Shown: positions 7,727 through 16,867 of the stretch, piece by piece
How the letters are laid out: each line of letters opens with the position of its first letter
Position numbering within the stretch: the stretch's first letter is position 1
From: Vibrio jasicida CAIM 1864 = LMG 25398
GTDB taxonomy: Bacteria > Pseudomonadota > Gammaproteobacteria > Enterobacterales > Vibrionaceae
Direction: 5' to 3'
DNA: 64,000 nt
Assembly (NCBI RefSeq): GCF_000400365.1
Contig: NZ_BAOG01000063.1
Location: 186,001 to 250,000, forward strand
Notes under the pieces: model-generated
Database searches by the model: none
What the model saw: only the letters and a program-made list of their open reading frames with translations
Told to the model about the DNA's origin: nothing
Position numbers and translations under genes: made by a program

Positions 7727-8170
7727 TTACGCCAGTTTTTGATGAAGTGTGCCATCCAGTGCCGCTTTGCCTGCGCCAGAAAATGCGAGAGAAACACAAG
7801 CTGCCAGTAATGCGAGACCAAATTCGTAACCGTTGTTCGACATGAACAAACCATTCTCGAAATGAACCGAGAAAATCGCAATCACCATGGTGAATGCTAG
7901 AGCCACAGCCGCTGGTCGAGTTAGAAGACCAAGCAAGATGAATAAGCCGCCAAAGAATTCTGCGCTGCCCGCAAGGAGTGCCATCAACATGCCTGGGCCT
8001 AAACCGACCGATGCCATCCACTGACCTGTTGCTTCAAGGCCGTATCCGCCAAACCAGCCGAAAAGTTTTTGTGCACCGTGCGCCATAAAGATAATGCCAA
8101 CCGGAATGCGAAGGGTGAGTGCGCTGTAACCTGCATTTGAAGTCGTGATTTTGTGTAGCAGTGCTTTCAT
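7727..8170 (-). CDS. DoxX family membrane protein
   Basis: 147 residues with four predicted transmembrane helices. The N-terminal region LRIPVGIIFMAHGAQKLFGWFGG is the DoxX/YphA signature, followed by GLGPGMLMALLAGSAEFFGGLFILLGLLTRP. DoxX members are inner-membrane proteins tied in some bacteria to respiratory or redox stress; a specific role here is unknown. An AAGGA ribosome site precedes the ATG by about eight bases. It is a single-gene unit. Confidence 0.9.
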   Translation of the reverse strand: MKALLHKITTSNAGYSALTLRIPVGIIFMAHGAQKLFGWFGGYGLEATGQWMASVGLGPGMLMALLAGSAEFFGGLFILLGLLTRPAAVALAFTMVIAIFSVHFENGLFMSNNGYEFGLALLAACVSLAFSGAGKAALDGTLHQKLA

Positions 8171-8518
8171 GATTTTATCCTTCCTCGGAAACTCTACTTA
8201 TTTGGGGTGATCGCCCCTTTGTTGTTGGAGCAAGTTTAGGTCGTGGGTTCAGAAGAAAAAATCGGGACAATTTGATGCTCTCGTTCGAGAAATTTGATGG
8301 AACATTTTTAACGTAACAAATACAGAGTTTTAGGCTGTTTTTAGGATCTGTTTATTGTTCGGTACTATGGTGTTTTTGTTTATGGAAGTCGCAAATTTTC
8401 GAATAACTTTCCGAGCGTGTTTTGTATTTTGAAATAAGAATGTCGTAAATGCTGAGCAAAAAAAGAGCACATTTCTGTGCTCTTTTGTTTTTACGATTAA
8501 CAAGGGAGAAAGGAGTGT
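8171..8518. other. Intergenic region between DoxX gene and small ORF
   Basis: The 348 bases hold the upstream region of the DoxX gene (read leftward) and, at 8461-8486, a terminator for the small gene at 8519. The middle (8280-8440) is AT-rich and shows no ORF or obvious RNA gene. Confidence 0.6.
8461..8486 (-). terminator. Strong terminator, perfect 11-bp stem
   Basis: AAAAGAGCACA (8461-8471) and TGTGCTCTTTT (8476-8486) form a perfect stem with a four-base loop. It lies just past the stop of the leftward gene at 8519. Confidence 0.88.
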
Positions 8519-8722
8519 TTAAAGGTTCATTAAGCTTTCAAGCGAGTCCTCTACGCTATGGTAGTGGTAGGTGCGTATACTCACACCATCCGACGCATTG
8601 ATTTGAATTTCTGAAATCTCGTTATCAGAGTCGCGCTCAATAATCCCTATAGAGTGCTCGACTGATTTACTGGTAATAACCTTGTGATTTCTAAGTACAA
8701 TCACGCACGTGTGTAAGTCCAT
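8519..8722 (-). CDS. Uncharacterised 67-residue protein
   Basis: A small soluble protein with no recognised family. A GGGA-containing ribosome site lies upstream of the ATG and a strong terminator follows the stop, so it looks like a real monocistronic gene. The sequence alternates beta-like stretches (CVIVLRNHKVI, HSIGIIERD, EISEIQINASDGVSIRTYHYHS) and ends in a short helix (VEDSLESLMNL). Confidence 0.65.
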   Translation of the reverse strand: MDLHTCVIVLRNHKVITSKSVEHSIGIIERDSDNEISEIQINASDGVSIRTYHYHSVEDSLESLMNL

Positions 8723-8926
8723 GCCAATTCCCTTTAGCCGACGTTGTTGTGTTGTTCTGATTTAACTTTAGTGCACAAATTTACTAATGCCAAAAATTCT
8801 CAATATTGAGTTCCGAAAATGGCTAATTTACAGTAACCCTTCGTTCTACAATGAAGTTATACCGTTTGAGTTGTAACCTAACATGCGGCTCTATAGAGCA
8901 CCCAATGCGAAAGCAAGGACAGCATC

Positions 8927-10294
8927 ATGCTTATCCATCCCCATACATTGTTGACGTTCGAGCAGTGCCAAAAAGCGCGCATGGCACGTGACAGCCGTTT
9001 TGACGGTCGTTTCTACGTTGCAGTCAAAACCACTGGGATTTTTTGTCGACCAATTTGTCCAGCCAATCTGCCCAAAGAGGAAAACGTTGAGTACTTCACT
9101 GACAAGACGCAGGCACTGAAGGCCGGATACCGCCCTTGCTTACGTTGCCGCCCAGACAGTGCGCCAGGATCATGGGCTTGGAAGGGGGTTGAAACCACAT
9201 TTCAACGTGCGATCAAAATGATCGATCGTGGTGAGTTGCACCATAGGTCCCTCGCGGATCTCTCCGATCGTCTCGGGATCTCAGATCGTTATTTGCGCAT
9301 GCTGTTCGAGCAATATTTGGGGATGTCACCTAAGCAATATGCGCAGTATCAGCAGTTGATGTTTGCTAAGCAGCTCTTGCATTCGAGTTCGATGTCAGTC
9401 ACTGAAGTTGGCTTTGCCGCAGGATTTAACAGCACTCGACGATTCAACGATGCGTTTCAAAAGTTCCTCCAACTGACACCTTCTCAAGTGCGCAGAAAGG
9501 AATTTGATGGCGTAGGGACGAATCGAATCGTGCTCCCTTATCGGGGCGCGTTGAACTGGCAACACATGCTCGATTTTTATCGTCTGCGTGCGATTGAGGG
9601 GATGGAGCAAGTTACGCAAAACACCTACCAGCGCAATGTTGTGCTGGATGATTGCCATGCACGATTCAAGGCTACTCAAGGGGAGGGCTACCTTGAGGTA
9701 GAGTTTGATATTGAAGATGTTACTAAGCTGCAAAACCTTGTGTCTGGCGTGCGTCGAATGTTCGATCTCGATGCGGATATTTGCACCGTCGAGCAGCACC
9801 TGGAATACATTGCGCCCGGATTGGTGAAAACCCACGGGATTCGGATTCCGGGCGTCTGGAGTGCGTGGGAAGCTGGTGTACGTGCCGTGTTGGGTCAACA
9901 AGTGTCGGTCAAAGCCGCAATTGGGCAACTTAACTTGTTAGTGGAAACACTCAGCAGCGATCAGCATACGCGCCACTTTCCAACGCCAGAAGTGATTGCT
10001 AATGCCGATGTTAGCTTCTTGCGTATGCCGCAAAGCCGTAAAGACACGCTCGTGCGATTTGCTCAGTACATGCAGCAAAACCCAGAAGCCGATCCGCAGC
10101 AATGGCTGGAATTAAAAGGCATTGGTCCGTGGACGGTGAGCTATGCGCAATTGCGTGGCCAATCTCAGCCCGATTGTTTTTTAGATAAAGACTTGGTGGT
10201 GAAGAAAGCCATGCCAAACTATCCGTCATTGAATGCTCATACTGCATCGCCTTGGGGCAGTTACGCGACTTTTCACTTATGGAATCAATCATGA
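8927..10294 (+). CDS. Ada-AlkA fusion: methylphosphotriester sensor with 3-methyladenine glycosylase
   Basis: 455 residues in three parts. Residues 1-80 are the Ada N-terminal zinc domain with the Cys4 set C40, C44, C71 and C74; C40 is the expected methyl acceptor. Residues about 85-190 are an AraC-type DNA-binding domain with two helix-turn-helix units. Residues about 200-455 are an AlkA-type HhH-GPD glycosylase: LKGIGPWTVSYAQLR is the hairpin and D422 in FLDKDL is the expected catalytic Asp. It should both sense DNA methylation damage and excise alkylated bases. It lacks the C-terminal O6-methylguanine methyltransferase of E. coli Ada; that activity is the next gene, whose ATG overlaps this stop. 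Confidence 0.93.
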   Translation: MLIHPHTLLTFEQCQKARMARDSRFDGRFYVAVKTTGIFCRPICPANLPKEENVEYFTDKTQALKAGYRPCLRCRPDSAPGSWAWKGVETTFQRAIKMIDRGELHHRSLADLSDRLGISDRYLRMLFEQYLGMSPKQYAQYQQLMFAKQLLHSSSMSVTEVGFAAGFNSTRRFNDAFQKFLQLTPSQVRRKEFDGVGTNRIVLPYRGALNWQHMLDFYRLRAIEGMEQVTQNTYQRNVVLDDCHARFKATQGEGYLEVEFDIEDVTKLQNLVSGVRRMFDLDADICTVEQHLEYIAPGLVKTHGIRIPGVWSAWEAGVRAVLGQQVSVKAAIGQLNLLVETLSSDQHTRHFPTPEVIANADVSFLRMPQSRKDTLVRFAQYMQQNPEADPQQWLELKGIGPWTVSYAQLRGQSQPDCFLDKDLVVKKAMPNYPSLNAHTASPWGSYATFHLWNQS

Positions 10295-10773
10295 AATCAC
10301 TTTATACGGTAATGCCAAGTCCGTTAGGCGCTGTGACCATTCAAGCTAACGATCAAGGTTTGCTCGGAATTTGGTTTGAAACGTGTACCACCAAACCAGA
10401 TGATTTGGGTGAGCGTGATGATCAACATGCAGTGCTCAGTCAGACTGTTACTCAATTGGAAGAATACTTTGCGGGGCTGCGTAACGAATTTGACTTGCCC
10501 CTTGCAGCGACAGGTACGGATTTCCAAACTCAAGTTTGGCATGCGCTAACGACCATTCCTTATGGTGAAACATGGAGCTACCAAGACTTGGCGAATGCCA
10601 TCGGCAATCCGAAGGCGGTACGAGCGGTGGGACTGGCGAACGGTAAGAATCCTATTTCGATTGTGGTGCCGTGCCATCGTGTGATTGGAAAAAGTGGCAA
10701 GCTCACTGGTTATGCGGGCGGGGTAGAGCGCAAACAGCGATTATTGGCTTTGGAGAAGGGCTCGCCACTTTAA
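10291..10773 (+). CDS. Methylated-DNA-protein cysteine methyltransferase (Ogt type)
   Basis: 160 residues from the ATG at 10291, which overlaps the upstream stop as ATGA; two earlier in-frame ATGs (10252, 10279) lie inside the fusion gene. The suicide Cys is C128 in the PCHRV motif, followed by the GKLTGYAGGVERKQRLL segment that orders the active site. The ILV-type N-terminal domain is short, as in Ogt. It removes methyl groups from O6-methylguanine and O4-methylthymine. Translational coupling to the Ada-AlkA fusion suggests co-induction by alkylation damage, with the fusion as the probable activator. Confidence 0.93.
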   Translation: MKSLYTVMPSPLGAVTIQANDQGLLGIWFETCTTKPDDLGERDDQHAVLSQTVTQLEEYFAGLRNEFDLPLAATGTDFQTQVWHALTTIPYGETWSYQDLANAIGNPKAVRAVGLANGKNPISIVVPCHRVIGKSGKLTGYAGGVERKQRLLALEKGSPL

Positions 10774-10881
10774 GTGAGGCCATTCTCAGAATCCGGCAAG
10801 GTTTACCTTATTTGCTTCGATTTTGTGTAGGGTTGTTGAGCTAAAGAGCAATCCAGAGCAATGAAAAAGGAAAATAAGGAT

Positions 10882-11703
10882 ATGTCTTTCAAAACGGATT
10901 TTGATGCATTCATAAACCAAAGTTGGCAGCAGCATGAAGCGCAGCCACAACAAACATACACTCAATTAGAACAAGCGCTTAGTGAGGTGGAAGACACTAA
11001 CCATGCTGAGCGCATCTTACCCTTGATGCTGCACACTTCCATCGGTCATCTGCACGACCCGAAGCAGTTTCTCACCAGTTTAGATAAGCTCGAAAATGGC
11101 GTAGCGAGTCAGTGTATGGTGCGTCAGAGAGCCAAAATTGTCGCGCAGTACTTTGTGGATCAAACGACGGACCATATCGTTGACTTGGAAGATGTCGATC
11201 AGCGCCGCGTTTTTGCTCAGATTGCCAACGAGCTATCTGCGATGAACGAGCTAGAGCAAGCTAGCACATGGTTAGCAAAAGCAGCCAACGGGATAGATTC
11301 AGACCAAACTGCCGAGCCGTTGGCACGTTCAATTGCCATTACGGGCAACAACCTTGCCTGCCAATATGAAGAGCTTGAAACGCGCTCTGAAGCGCAGGTA
11401 GAGCGAATGCTAGAGGCTGCAACATTGGCGCTTGAGAATTGGAAGGTTGCTGGTGGTTGGATGCAAGAAGAGCGAGCAGAATATCGTTTAGCCATGAGCC
11501 TACTTAAAGCAGGAAACCCACTCCAAGCCAAAGTGCACGCTGATCGCTGTGAGGCAATCTGTCGACAAAATGGAGAAGATGCTTTTGAGCTCTTCTACGC
11601 GAATGATTTATTGATGCTGGTGCATTATCACTTAAGCCAACAAAACAAGCTCAAGCTGGCTGAAGGGGACCAACAATACTGTGAGAATTCGCCTCTAGTG
11701 TAG
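10882..11703 (+). CDS. Helical-repeat (TPR-like) protein of unknown function
   Basis: 273 residues from the ATG at 10882, which has AAGGA about ten bases upstream; an in-frame ATG at 10861 would add seven residues but has a poor ribosome site. The protein is almost all helical, acidic and soluble. Segments such as ANELSAMNELEQASTWLAKA, ITGNNLACQYEEL and EYRLAMSLLKAGNPLQAKVHADRC look like degenerate tetratricopeptide units. No catalytic motif is visible. It is monocistronic with its own terminator; a scaffold role is only a guess. Confidence 0.8.
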   Translation: MSFKTDFDAFINQSWQQHEAQPQQTYTQLEQALSEVEDTNHAERILPLMLHTSIGHLHDPKQFLTSLDKLENGVASQCMVRQRAKIVAQYFVDQTTDHIVDLEDVDQRRVFAQIANELSAMNELEQASTWLAKAANGIDSDQTAEPLARSIAITGNNLACQYEELETRSEAQVERMLEAATLALENWKVAGGWMQEERAEYRLAMSLLKAGNPLQAKVHADRCEAICRQNGEDAFELFYANDLLMLVHYHLSQQNKLKLAEGDQQYCENSPLV

Positions 11704-11722
11704 TCTTATGTTATTGACAAGG

Positions 11723-11757
11723 AAAAGCCCCGAGAATTTATCTCGGGGCTTTGGTTT
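11723..11757. terminator. Bidirectional terminator
   Basis: AAAAGCCCCGAGA (11723-11735) pairs with TCTCGGGGCTTT (11741-11752) over a five-base loop between convergent genes. Confidence 0.93.
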
Positions 11758-11775
11758 TTGTCATGTGTTAGAAGA

Positions 11776-12384
11776 TTATGCCGATTGTGGCGTTGGCTGA
11801 TATCGCCCTGGTTTGTGGTTCATTGCCAAGATTAAGTTGGTCGCCACCGCGCCAAGTATAGATAGGGCGATCAAGTGAATATCGACGATAAATAGAGACA
11901 TCACCACGATGGTGCAGTCGAGCGCCATTTGAACTTTGCCTGCACGAATGCCAAAGCGTTCCTGAAGGTAAAGTGCCAGTATGTTGAAACCGCCCAAGCT
12001 CATCTTGTGGCGGAAAATTACCAGCATTCCCATACCAATCAGGCCTCCACCGAGGAGGGCGGCGTAAACGGGTTCAATACGAGAAATTTCAATCACATGG
12101 TGCAGGTGGTCTACCGCAAAGGACACGATCGAAACCGCAATAAAAGTGTTGATGGTAAAACGCCAACCCATGCGCATCACAGACAAAATGTAGAAAGGTA
12201 GGTTCAGTGCAAAGAAGATCTGACCAAAGCTAAAATCACTCACTTTAGTGAGGAAGATAGCAAGACCAGCAGTGCCACCTGTCAGCAGTCCCACTTTGCT
12301 AAAAAAGATAACTCCAAGTGACACCAACGCACTACCGAGCGTCAGAGCCAAGAGGTTCTCTCTAAGGCTATGATCTTTATCCAT
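11776..12384 (-). CDS. YitT family membrane protein
   Basis: 202 residues with about five transmembrane helices. The early SLGVIFFSKVGLLTGGTAGLAIFL and later GMLVIFRHKMSLGGFNILALYLQERFGI are the paired glycine-rich signatures of the YitT/DUF161 family. It lacks the C-terminal DUF2179 domain found in longer Bacillus members. Transport substrate is unknown. A 12-bp palindrome (12400-12411) lies just before the ribosome site AAGGA. Confidence 0.88.
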   Translation of the reverse strand: MDKDHSLRENLLALTLGSALVSLGVIFFSKVGLLTGGTAGLAIFLTKVSDFSFGQIFFALNLPFYILSVMRMGWRFTINTFIAVSIVSFAVDHLHHVIEISRIEPVYAALLGGGLIGMGMLVIFRHKMSLGGFNILALYLQERFGIRAGKVQMALDCTIVVMSLFIVDIHLIALSILGAVATNLILAMNHKPGRYQPTPQSA

Positions 12385-12445
12385 AAAAGTATTTTCCTTG
12401 GTTTTAAAACCGTTTTAACTGCAAGCGCACAACCAAAACGGATGC

Positions 12446-12464
12446 GGTTGGCAAAACGCCAACC
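12446..12464. other. Short hairpin in the yitT/GFA intergenic region
   Basis: GGTTGGC and GCCAACC form a perfect 7-bp stem with loop AAAAC, 62 bases upstream of the leftward yitT-family start. There is no T tract, so it is a possible operator or leader element rather than a terminator. Confidence 0.35.
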
Positions 12465-12602
12465 AAATAGTGATAAATCGATGAATAAAATGTCGTGAAA
12501 AGTGATTGATGTCGAGTTTTTGACCTAGATTGCGCGGATGTTAACTGTTTAACAGACTTTACACATTAAGCTAGATGAACACTGAAGCAACAAGGAAAAG
12601 TC

Positions 12603-12998
12603 ATGATTAAACAAGTGGGTAGTACCACAATTCAGCCTTTGCATAAGCTCTCTTGTCATTGCGGAAAAGTACAAATCGAACTGTCATTACCAAATGGAAT
12701 CGAGAAGCCTAGACGTTGTGATTGTTCTATGTGCCGACGTCGTGGCGCGATTGTGGCATCAGTACCTTTGAATGGGATTCGCATCATCCAAGGTGAGGAG
12801 GCACTCAAGCTGTATCAGTTTAATACCAGCACGGCTAAGCATTTTTTCTGTGGTGAATGCGGTATCTACACGCATCATCAGCGCCGTTCTGACCCGAGTG
12901 AATACGGTTATAACGTTGGTTGCTTAGAGGATGTAAATCCTTATGAGCTGGGAGGTATTGAGGTGATGGATGGCGTGAACCACCCATCAGACCGGTAA
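12603..12998 (+). CDS. GFA/CENP-V domain zinc protein
   Basis: 131 residues of the glutathione-dependent formaldehyde-activating (GFA) family. Zinc ligands appear as the CHCG motif near residue 19, CDCSMC near residue 39 and FFCGECG near residue 82, the complete family set. Despite the family name, most members have no proven formaldehyde activity. AAGGA precedes the ATG by seven bases. It is monocistronic. A formaldehyde operon lies far away at 43.4-45.6 kb, so no link is implied. Confidence 0.9.
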   Translation: MIKQVGSTTIQPLHKLSCHCGKVQIELSLPNGIEKPRRCDCSMCRRRGAIVASVPLNGIRIIQGEEALKLYQFNTSTAKHFFCGECGIYTHHQRRSDPSEYGYNVGCLEDVNPYELGGIEVMDGVNHPSDR

Positions 12999-13024
12999 GA
13001 ATATTCAATATTGATCAAGGTAGG

Positions 13025-14455
13025 TTAAGTGAACAAACTGCCATTCATCCAAAGGTGCGCCGCAATACTTGCGGCATAACCTAGCGCAATCACCGGTGCC
13101 CATTTTAAATGGCCAAAGAAGGTGTATTGTCCCCTTGCTGCCCCCATTAATGCCACGCCAGCCGCTGAACCAATCGAAAGCAAGCTACCACCCACGCCTG
13201 CAGTCAGCGTGACTAACAGCCAGTTCCCCATCGACATGGTTGGCTCCATCGTTAATACAGCAAACATCACTGGAATGTTATCCACGATAGCAGAGAGAAT
13301 CCCCACCATGACGTTAGCCCAGATTGGGCTCCATTCGGTGTACATCACGTTGGAAACTAACCCAAGATAACCGAGCAAACTCAAACCGCCGACACACATG
13401 ACGACACCATAGAAGAACAGTAAAGTATCCCACTCTGCACGTGATACACGGTGGAATACATCAAACGGCACCACTGAACCTAAACGCTTTAAGGCATAAT
13501 CATCGCCATTGGCAATCGCTTCGGCCGCTTTTTTAGCAAGTGAATGTTTTAGTGTTCGACGCAGGAAATAACCGAAAAACTGCAGGTACGCCAAGCCCAT
13601 CATCATTCCGATTACTGGCGGGAAGTGAAGTACTGCGTGGAAAGATACCGCCGTCGCGATAGTGAGGATAAACAAGCCTACAATTCGTCTTGCTCCACGT
13701 TTCAATTCAATATGTTCATGGACCGTATCTGGCTTAGTGTTTGGTACAAACAACGACATGATGAACGCAGGAATGACGTAGTTGATCAATGACGGAACAA
13801 ACAACGGCATAAATTCAGCAAAACTGACGTGTCCTGCCTGCCAAACCATCAGGGTCGTTATATCACCAAATGGACTGAATGCGCCGCCAGCGTTCGCCGC
13901 AATGACGATGTTAATACAGGCAAGGTTCACAAACCTTGGATTATCGCCAGAAACTTTCATCACCACCGCACACATTAACAGGGCCGTGGTTAAGTTATCC
14001 GCGATAGGTGAAATGACAAATGCCAAGCCGCCTGTAAGCCAAAATAGCTGTTTGAAATCGAAACCTTTACCGACCATCCATGCTTGCAGAGCATCAAACA
14101 GCCTCCGCTCTTCCATTGCATTGATGTAAGTCATCGCTACTAGTAGGAACAATAAAAGTTCGGCGTATTCCAGAAGGTTGTGTTCCAGTGCGGCTTTAGC
14201 GACGTCAGCTTGGTTGTGTTGGGCAAAGGTGTACCCAATCAAAATCCAGATTAATCCCGCGGCGAGCAGTACTGGTTTGGATTTTCGCATATGCAGGTAT
14301 TCTTCCAGCATCACCAGAATGTAAGCAATGGTGAAGAGAATCAGTGCGGCATAGCCGACGGCAGAATTGACGAGGTTGAGGTCACTGGTGGACGCTGCAA
14401 AACTGGGGCTTGAAAAGAGTAAGCAGCAGAAAGCGACAATTGGATAGATTGACAT
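13025..14455 (-). CDS. nhaD: Na+/H+ antiporter NhaD
   Basis: 476 residues from the ATG at 14455; AAGGAG is eight bases from this ATG but only two from the ATG at 14461, so the inner one is preferred. The N terminus (IYPIVAFCCLLFSSPSFAAS) is signal-peptide-like, as in Vibrio NhaD. About 12 transmembrane helices follow; FVISPIADNLTTALL and GAFSPFGDITTLMVWQAG are the paired ion-transporter motifs, and SAIVDNIPVMFAVL is the matching motif in the second half. NhaD exchanges Na+ or Li+ for H+ at alkaline pH, sensible for a marine cell. Confidence 0.95.
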   Translation of the reverse strand: MSIYPIVAFCCLLFSSPSFAASTSDLNLVNSAVGYAALILFTIAYILVMLEEYLHMRKSKPVLLAAGLIWILIGYTFAQHNQADVAKAALEHNLLEYAELLLFLLVAMTYINAMEERRLFDALQAWMVGKGFDFKQLFWLTGGLAFVISPIADNLTTALLMCAVVMKVSGDNPRFVNLACINIVIAANAGGAFSPFGDITTLMVWQAGHVSFAEFMPLFVPSLINYVIPAFIMSLFVPNTKPDTVHEHIELKRGARRIVGLFILTIATAVSFHAVLHFPPVIGMMMGLAYLQFFGYFLRRTLKHSLAKKAAEAIANGDDYALKRLGSVVPFDVFHRVSRAEWDTLLFFYGVVMCVGGLSLLGYLGLVSNVMYTEWSPIWANVMVGILSAIVDNIPVMFAVLTMEPTMSMGNWLLVTLTAGVGGSLLSIGSAAGVALMGAARGQYTFFGHLKWAPVIALGYAASIAAHLWMNGSLFT

Positions 14456-14564
14456 AGACATTTCTCCTTGTCTGACTGGAGAAATTTTAGCCACAAATTA
14501 ATAAGTTAAGTGTGAGAAAGCTCGAATTAACGGTAGGAGTTTTGAATTGATGTAGCTTGCGCCA

Positions 14565-14681
14565 CTACTTTCTGAGTGACGCAATACTTGCAGCGCCAAA
14601 TAGGAATACTGCAGCGTATAAACCGTAAGTTAGCCAATGGCTAATTTCTAAAAAAGGAACGAGTCCTTGACCTGCCCACAT
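14565..14681 (-). CDS. Small 38-residue membrane protein upstream of nhaD
   Basis: A short ORF read directly from the sequence: ATG at 14681, stop TAG at 14565-14567, preceded by GGAGG with a four-base gap. The product starts MWAGQGLVPFLEISHW and has one hydrophobic helix (about residues 16-34, LTYGLYAAVFLFGAASIAS) ending in LRK, as expected for a single-pass inner-membrane peptide with a cytoplasmic basic end. It lies 109 bases before nhaD on the same strand. I know no family for it; a partner of NhaD is possible but unproven. Confidence 0.55.
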   Translation of the reverse strand: MWAGQGLVPFLEISHWLTYGLYAAVFLFGAASIASLRK

Positions 14682-14875
14682 ACCGCCTCCGTTTAATGAG
14701 CATTTTGTTGATGTCGAATAAATCTAAAGTAAATGAACAATGTTTTTTGTGAGTGAAAGCAAATTACGTAGCATTAGAAGTGATAATGTTGGCGAGTGAG
14801 AGAGAGCTCTCATTTTTGAGAGGCTTGCTTTAACCCCAAAGTGTTAGAGCAAGCCATACATAGTGCTGAATGGAT

Positions 14876-15901
14876 TTAGCGCAGCAATAGTTTTTTCAGT
14901 GGAGTGGCTTCGATGCCTTTCACAAGGAGCAGAGTGACCACAATCGTTGCTGGGTAAATAAAGGCGTCTTTAGCTAGGTTTTCTAGCCCCAACATACCTG
15001 CGATGTTCATCATGATGATGATCACCAATAGGTGGCTCACGTAGATGCCTAGAATACTCGGTGACCATTTAAATACCCATGGCATATTGCCGAAGTTTGG
15101 GTGAGCAAGAAGCCACATGAATGCACCCAACGACCAAATTACGGTACCAAACAAGAAGTCGTGTGAGTTAAATGCGATTTCATAATTCATAAGGTAATAG
15201 GCTTCGCCAAAATGCAGTGCCATACCGATCAGTATTAAGCGAATGGTGTTATTGCGCGACCATTGCCACTGATGTTGTCTTGCTAAGTAACCAAGCACCA
15301 CCAATAAAGTACTGAAGAACGGACCATTACGTGTAAAGAAGGGCGTTGGTAGTTCAGTGAGTGTGACGTAGCTGCCTGCAAACACACCGTAGACGTAAAG
15401 TAATACCGCCGCAGGAAGCAACAGTTGTACCATGTTAATGCGAACCAGCAACGCAATAATAGCCACGGCGATGACAAGTGCAGGAATGAACCACAAATGC
15501 ACCAAGCCACCTTCTAAGAGCGAGTTCACTGGGTTCGACATCAGGTAACCCCAATAACCCTGTCGCTCGACGAGGTAACCTGCTTCTGCAACTACTTGCC
15601 AGCGAAACGGCATTAACAGACAAATCAGACTCCAAATCAGCCATATTTTGAGCAGAGGCTTGGCGTAGTTTTTCAGTGTCTCAACGGGATTTGTGCTGAG
15701 TTTAGGCTGGAGTAGATATCCGGAGATGAGAAAAAACAGTGGTACAGCAAAGCGAGCCAATTGGTTAAGCATGTACCCAACCCAAGGTACTTCATCCCAT
15801 TGCCAATACGTGAGAGCCATCTGACAGTGAAGCCCAATGATCGCAAACATTGCGATGATGCGGGCAAATTCTAAACTGGCAATTTTCTTTGTTGTTGCCA
15901 T
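14876..15901 (-). CDS. Acyltransferase-3 family membrane protein
   Basis: 341 residues with about ten transmembrane helices. The N-terminal LEFARIIAMFAIIGLHC has the conserved His of the Acyl_transf_3 family, and VPLFFLISGYLL follows as expected. The overall plan resembles WecH/YiaH and OafA-type O-acetyltransferases that modify surface polysaccharide in the inner membrane. No polysaccharide genes are beside it, so the acceptor is unknown. An AGGT ribosome site precedes the ATG. Confidence 0.88.
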   Translation of the reverse strand: MATTKKIASLEFARIIAMFAIIGLHCQMALTYWQWDEVPWVGYMLNQLARFAVPLFFLISGYLLQPKLSTNPVETLKNYAKPLLKIWLIWSLICLLMPFRWQVVAEAGYLVERQGYWGYLMSNPVNSLLEGGLVHLWFIPALVIAVAIIALLVRINMVQLLLPAAVLLYVYGVFAGSYVTLTELPTPFFTRNGPFFSTLLVVLGYLARQHQWQWSRNNTIRLILIGMALHFGEAYYLMNYEIAFNSHDFLFGTVIWSLGAFMWLLAHPNFGNMPWVFKWSPSILGIYVSHLLVIIIMMNIAGMLGLENLAKDAFIYPATIVVTLLLVKGIEATPLKKLLLR

Positions 15902-16088
15902 AAGTGCTTACCTAAAAAAGTGAAAAATCGCTGCGAAATTAGCAGTTAACGATTCAGTTCTCGCGGTAAAAAATCAACTCATGTGCAATTGACGGCAACC
16001 AGTTTGCGAAATTCAGACCCATCTCTAATTTCTAAAATCAAGATTCATTACTTCTTTCAATGTATTGAGATCGAGGCTGTGTCTGATC

Positions 16089-16745
16089 ATGATGGTTGGT
16101 TTGACCAGTAAACTTAACATTGCAAAAAAGTACGGTCGTGCTAAAAATGCAGTTATGAAAAAAGGAAAAGTAACCAAAGAACTTATTCTGCAACGTGCAT
16201 TCCAACTGGCGAGCGAAAATGGATTGGAAAGTCTTACCATTGGTGAGTTAGCGAAGCAGTGCGGGATGTCGAAAAGTGGTTTATTTGCTCACTTTAACTC
16301 GAAGTTAAATCTTCAGCTGTCAGTATTGGAACACGCCAATCTAGTATTTGCTGAGCGTGTGATTGCGCCTGCACGTGAGTTAGGTGATAGCAATATTGAA
16401 CGTAAAGTACGTGGCTTACTAGACACTTGGATGACGTGGAACCACTCTTTTCAAGGCAGTTGCATGTTCCTCGATGCTTGGAACGACACCGCAGAAGAAG
16501 GTTGTGCGTTGCAAGCAGCATTGCGTAAATCAATTGATACTTGGTTGAATTACCTAGAAATTCAGATCAAGAAAGGCAAAGAAAACCAAGAGTTTGTGGC
16601 GGACTTAGACACGCGACAAGCGACCTTTGATCTATACGGGCAGTACTTAAGTGCACACGTATTTTACTCGATCAAAGGGGAAGAAGAGAGCCAGAGATTG
16701 TTCTGGCAAGGCATCGATAACTTGTTTAGTCGATGGAAGCGCTAG
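16089..16745 (+). CDS. TetR/AcrR family regulator
   Basis: About 218 residues. The helix-turn-helix lies at about residues 25-70 (LILQRAFQLASENGLESLTIGELAKQCGMSKSGLFAHFNSK), and the ligand-binding domain after it resembles the TetR_C_6/YxaF-like group with FLDAWNDTAEEG. The start is uncertain: ATG codons at 16089/16092 and a TTG at 16101 are possible, none with a strong ribosome site. The alpha/beta hydrolase 122 bases downstream is the likely target. Confidence 0.85.
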   Translation: MMVGLTSKLNIAKKYGRAKNAVMKKGKVTKELILQRAFQLASENGLESLTIGELAKQCGMSKSGLFAHFNSKLNLQLSVLEHANLVFAERVIAPARELGDSNIERKVRGLLDTWMTWNHSFQGSCMFLDAWNDTAEEGCALQAALRKSIDTWLNYLEIQIKKGKENQEFVADLDTRQATFDLYGQYLSAHVFYSIKGEEESQRLFWQGIDNLFSRWKR

Positions 16746-16867
16746 CCCCGCGGTAACGGGCATAGTAAGAGATTCATAACAAAGGGCGACACAGAGCGCT
16801 CTTTCTTATCAGCTTAAAAAGCACGACCGTTCTATTTTGTGCAAAGCTGGTAGCTAAGGAAACGATC

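Noticed and set aside
9395..9928. 177-codon frame opposite the Ada-AlkA gene
   Set aside because: Complement shadow of a well-supported coding region with no independent start signals.
12603..12998. Part of the formaldehyde detoxification pathway with frmA
   Set aside because: It is more than 30 kb from the frm genes, and the GFA family name does not prove formaldehyde activity.
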